Source: Rhodococcus sp. (in: high G+C Gram-positive bacteria)
GTDB taxonomy: Bacteria; Actinomycetota; Actinomycetes; Mycobacteriales; Mycobacteriaceae
NCBI GenBank assembly: GCA_012515885.1
Contig: JAAYXN010000247.1
Coordinates: 1 to 5,025, forward strand
Direction: 5' to 3'
Length of the DNA stretch: 5,025 nucleotides
In this document: positions 5,008 to 5,025 of the stretch, piece by piece
How the letters are laid out: every line of letters starts with the position of its first letter
Position numbering within the stretch: position 1 is the first letter of the stretch
Made by a program: the position numbers and the translations under genes
The notes under the pieces: model-generated
Databases searched by the model: none
What the model was told of the DNA's origin: nothing
Seen by the model: the letters and a program-made list of their open reading frames with translations, nothing else

Positions 5008-5025
5008 AGGACGATACCCAGAGGA

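Overview
The window reads as a chromosomal housekeeping segment of a moderately high-GC actinobacterium of the mycolic-acid-bearing group (Mycobacteriales: relatives of Mycobacterium, Corynebacterium, Gordonia, Dietzia). The evidence is the gene order tatD - rpfB - rsmA/ksgA, which is the classic order of that group, two resuscitation-promoting factors with the full RpfB architecture, and a CspA close to the mycobacterial type. I cannot name the genus.

Layout. Bases 1-196 hold the N-terminal third or less of a short-chain dehydrogenase/reductase on the minus strand, cut by the window edge. It diverges from a rightward block: a TatD-family metal-dependent DNase/hydrolase (269-1120), a 177-bp spacer with candidate regulatory sequence, two non-identical RpfB-type genes in tandem (1298-2413 and 2431-3558, only 17 bp apart), and the 16S rRNA dimethyladenosine transferase rsmA/ksgA (3585-4481). 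A 213-bp non-coding stretch follows, with two perfect hairpins and a candidate promoter. It leads into a cold-shock protein gene (4695-4898) closed by a strong Rho-independent terminator (4921-4952). The last 70 bp are non-coding, with a short direct repeat and a purine-rich run at the very edge that may belong to a gene just outside.

How the genes fit together. The RpfB pair are predicted envelope enzymes that cleave peptidoglycan to allow regrowth, and RsmA is a late ribosome-maturation factor, so the block links wall remodelling with ribosome maturation, as in mycobacteria. What stands out is the duplication: where relatives typically carry one rpfB, this locus carries two. The second is the canonical one. 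The first is a diverged paralogue with a shorter linker before the catalytic domain and a less cleavable N-terminal segment. A second pattern is that rsmA and the csp gene are each preceded by nearly the same 16-base string, a TAAGTT hexamer seven bases before a GTG. This suggests a leaderless rsmA transcript and a long structured leader (or an in-frame N-terminal extension) for the cold-shock gene. There is no sign of mobile DNA, CRISPR, tRNA or rRNA. I see no wholly unknown system here; the points of interest are the tandem Rpf pair and the regulatory sequences.
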